A stretch of 7,249 nucleotides of DNA from Alphaproteobacteria bacterium (GTDB lineage Bacteria > Pseudomonadota > Alphaproteobacteria > UBA11222). Below are positions 6,101-7,249 of the stretch, piece by piece. The notes beneath the pieces are model-generated. The model worked only from the letters and a program-made list of their open reading frames with translations. It did not search any database and was not told the DNA's origin. Position 1 is the first letter of the stretch; each line of letters opens with the position of its first letter. The DNA lies in the NCBI GenBank assembly GCA_003454415.1, contig DMKG01000251.1, positions 10,944 through 18,192 of the forward strand. The letters are read 5' to 3'. A program made the position numbers and the translations under genes.

Positions 6101-7249
6101 TCAGTCCGCAGGCTTCACCCCCACCGGCGGCGTCTCGGCGAACAGCACGCCGCTGGCATGCAGTTCGGCGATCCTTTCCGGGCTGAAACCGAGAGTCTGA
6201 CCGAGAATCTGCGTATTGTGCTCTCCCAGGAACGGGGCCTGAAGGCCGCGCCTTTCCGGATATTTGGGAAAACGCATTGGCACGCGGGGAAAACGCCATT
6301 CCCCCAGTCCGCGGTCGTCGTGGGCCGGGGCGATTTCGCGTTCGATGAAATGGGGTTCGTTCAGCGCTTCCGGCACGGAAAGCACCGGGGCGACCGGCAG
6401 ATGCGCCGCCCGGAATTTTTCGATGATCGCCGCATCATCGGGCTGGGTCGCGCACCAGGCCTGAATGATCTCCGCCAGCCGGAGACGGTTCTGCGCCCGC
6501 GTCTGCACCGATGCGAAATCAGGATCTGTGATCAGATCCTCGCGTTCGATCACCTTGCAGAAGGCGGGCCAGTCCTTGGGGATCGAAAGAATATAGATAT
6601 GTTTCTCCCGCCCCTTGAAGATGCCCAGGGGGGCGAGAGCGTAATGATGCAGACCGAAGCGGGTCGGCTGCACCTCCCCCTTGCTGCCGATATAGTTCTG
6701 CACGGCGGCGTCATGCATGTGGAAATAGGTTTCCAGCAGCGAGACCTCCACAAACTGGCCCTCATTCGTGCGCGCCCGGTCGAGCAGCGCGGTCACGATC
6801 GCGCCATAGGCATTGACCGCCGTGCTGATATCGCCAATCGACATGCCATAAGGCAGCGGCGGCCCATCGGGATAACCGATATTGTCGAAGATGCCGGTAT
6901 AGCTGGCGGCGATCGGATCATAACCTGGAAGGTGGCTCAGCGGGCCGGTCTGTCCGAAGGACGAAATCGAACACATGATCACCCTTGGGTTGAGGGCGTG
7001 CACGACTTCCCAGCCCAGCCCCAGGCGCCCGATCACCCCCGGTGCGAAATTCTCGATAAAAATATCCGCCATTCCGATCAGCTGTTTGAGGATGTCGCGC
7101 CCTTCCGGCGTTCTGGGGTCCAGACACAGGGACTGTTTGCCGCGATTGTGCTGAAGGAAATAGCCGCTGCGGCCATTATCCTTGATCCAGGGCAGTGTCC
7201 GGCTGATATCGCCAGCAGGCGCAAACTCCACCTTGATGACCTCGGCCCC
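6101..7249 (-). CDS. Class III CoA-transferase (CaiB/BaiF family), copy B, N-terminus cut by window edge
   Basis: This is a second family III CoA-transferase, with 382 codons visible before the TGA at 6101. The frame stays open through base 7249 (upstream residues GAEVIK), and comparison with copy A suggests about 31 N-terminal residues are missing. A GTG at 7231 inside the frame is not a believable start, because homology continues before it. The catalytic aspartate is at 6830-6832 in SIGDIST. Other marks are HNRGKQSLCLDPRTPEG, SFGQTGPLSHLPGYD and, near the end, FLGEHNTQILGQ. Over a 64-residue stretch around the active site I count 52 identities with copy A, so the two arose by tandem duplication. 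The pair could act as two enzymes with different acids or as two subunits of one heteromer. It is the first visible gene of the leftward run. Confidence 0.92.
   Translation of the reverse strand, partial: GAEVIKVEFAPAGDISRTLPWIKDNGRSGYFLQHNRGKQSLCLDPRTPEGRDILKQLIGMADIFIENFAPGVIGRLGLGWEVVHALNPRVIMCSISSFGQTGPLSHLPGYDPIAASYTGIFDNIGYPDGPPLPYGMSIGDISTAVNAYGAIVTALLDRARTNEGQFVEVSLLETYFHMHDAAVQNYIGSKGEVQPTRFGLHHYALAPLGIFKGREKHIYILSIPKDWPAFCKVIEREDLITDPDFASVQTRAQNRLRLAEIIQAWCATQPDDAAIIEKFRAAHLPVAPVLSVPEALNEPHFIEREIAPAHDDRGLGEWRFPRVPMRFPKYPERRGLQAPFLGEHNTQILGQTLGFSPERIAELHASGVLFAETPPVGVKPAD
6530..6572. repeat. 43-base block shared with the other CoA-transferase gene (second copy)
   Basis: This is the partner of the block at 5186-5228, lying in CoA-transferase B. 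The single difference is a C at 6539 where the other copy has T at 5195. Sharing codons as well as residues suggests recent exchange between the paralogues or strong local constraint. Confidence 0.85.

Noticed and set aside
7229..7231. GTG as the start of CoA-transferase B
   Set aside because: The frame and the homology to copy A continue upstream to the window edge (GAEVIK), so the gene is truncated by the window rather than short.

Overview
The window looks like a stretch of a GC-rich proteobacterial chromosome, most probably from an alphaproteobacterium. This is inferred from the GC-rich coding, the acyl-CoA catabolic gene content and the form of exonuclease III; no rRNA or other firm taxonomic marker is present. 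It holds eight protein genes, packed tightly. Six are complete and the two outermost run off the window ends. I see no tRNA, rRNA, CRISPR array, insertion sequence, phage gene, transporter or transcription regulator.

Layout. Bases 1-1703 (minus strand) carry two tandem paralogous esterases of the hormone-sensitive-lipase (alpha/beta hydrolase fold-3) family, the left one cut by the window edge. A 104-base divergent gap (1704-1807) with two small dyads separates them from a plus-strand pair: a gamma-carbonic-anhydrase-fold protein (1808-2344) and a crotonase/enoyl-CoA hydratase (2381-3160). The crotonase ends 5 bases from the end of a convergent minus-strand run. Read in the direction of transcription, that run is: class III CoA-transferase B (7249-6101, its 5' end cut), class III CoA-transferase A (5995-4766), an NAD-type short-chain dehydrogenase (4741-3974) and exonuclease III (3966-3166).

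How the genes may work together. CoA-transferases can activate a carboxylic acid to its CoA thioester, crotonases hydrate or isomerise the enoyl-CoA, and SDRs oxidise hydroxy intermediates. The two esterases could release acids from esters, and the gamma-CA-fold protein resembles the CaiE/PaaY accessory proteins of carnitine and phenylacetate metabolism. The set therefore reads as part of a catabolic locus for a carboxylic acid or ester that cannot be named from sequence. No acyl-CoA dehydrogenase, thiolase, ligase or uptake gene lies in the window. Exonuclease III is a DNA-repair gene that appears to ride on the 3' end of the catabolic transcript.

The most notable points are the CaiB/CaiD/CaiE-like gene combination, the duplication of both the transferase and the esterase, a 43-base nearly identical block shared by the two transferase genes, and a long imperfect inverted repeat between them. 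I found no clear sign of a wholly new type of system.
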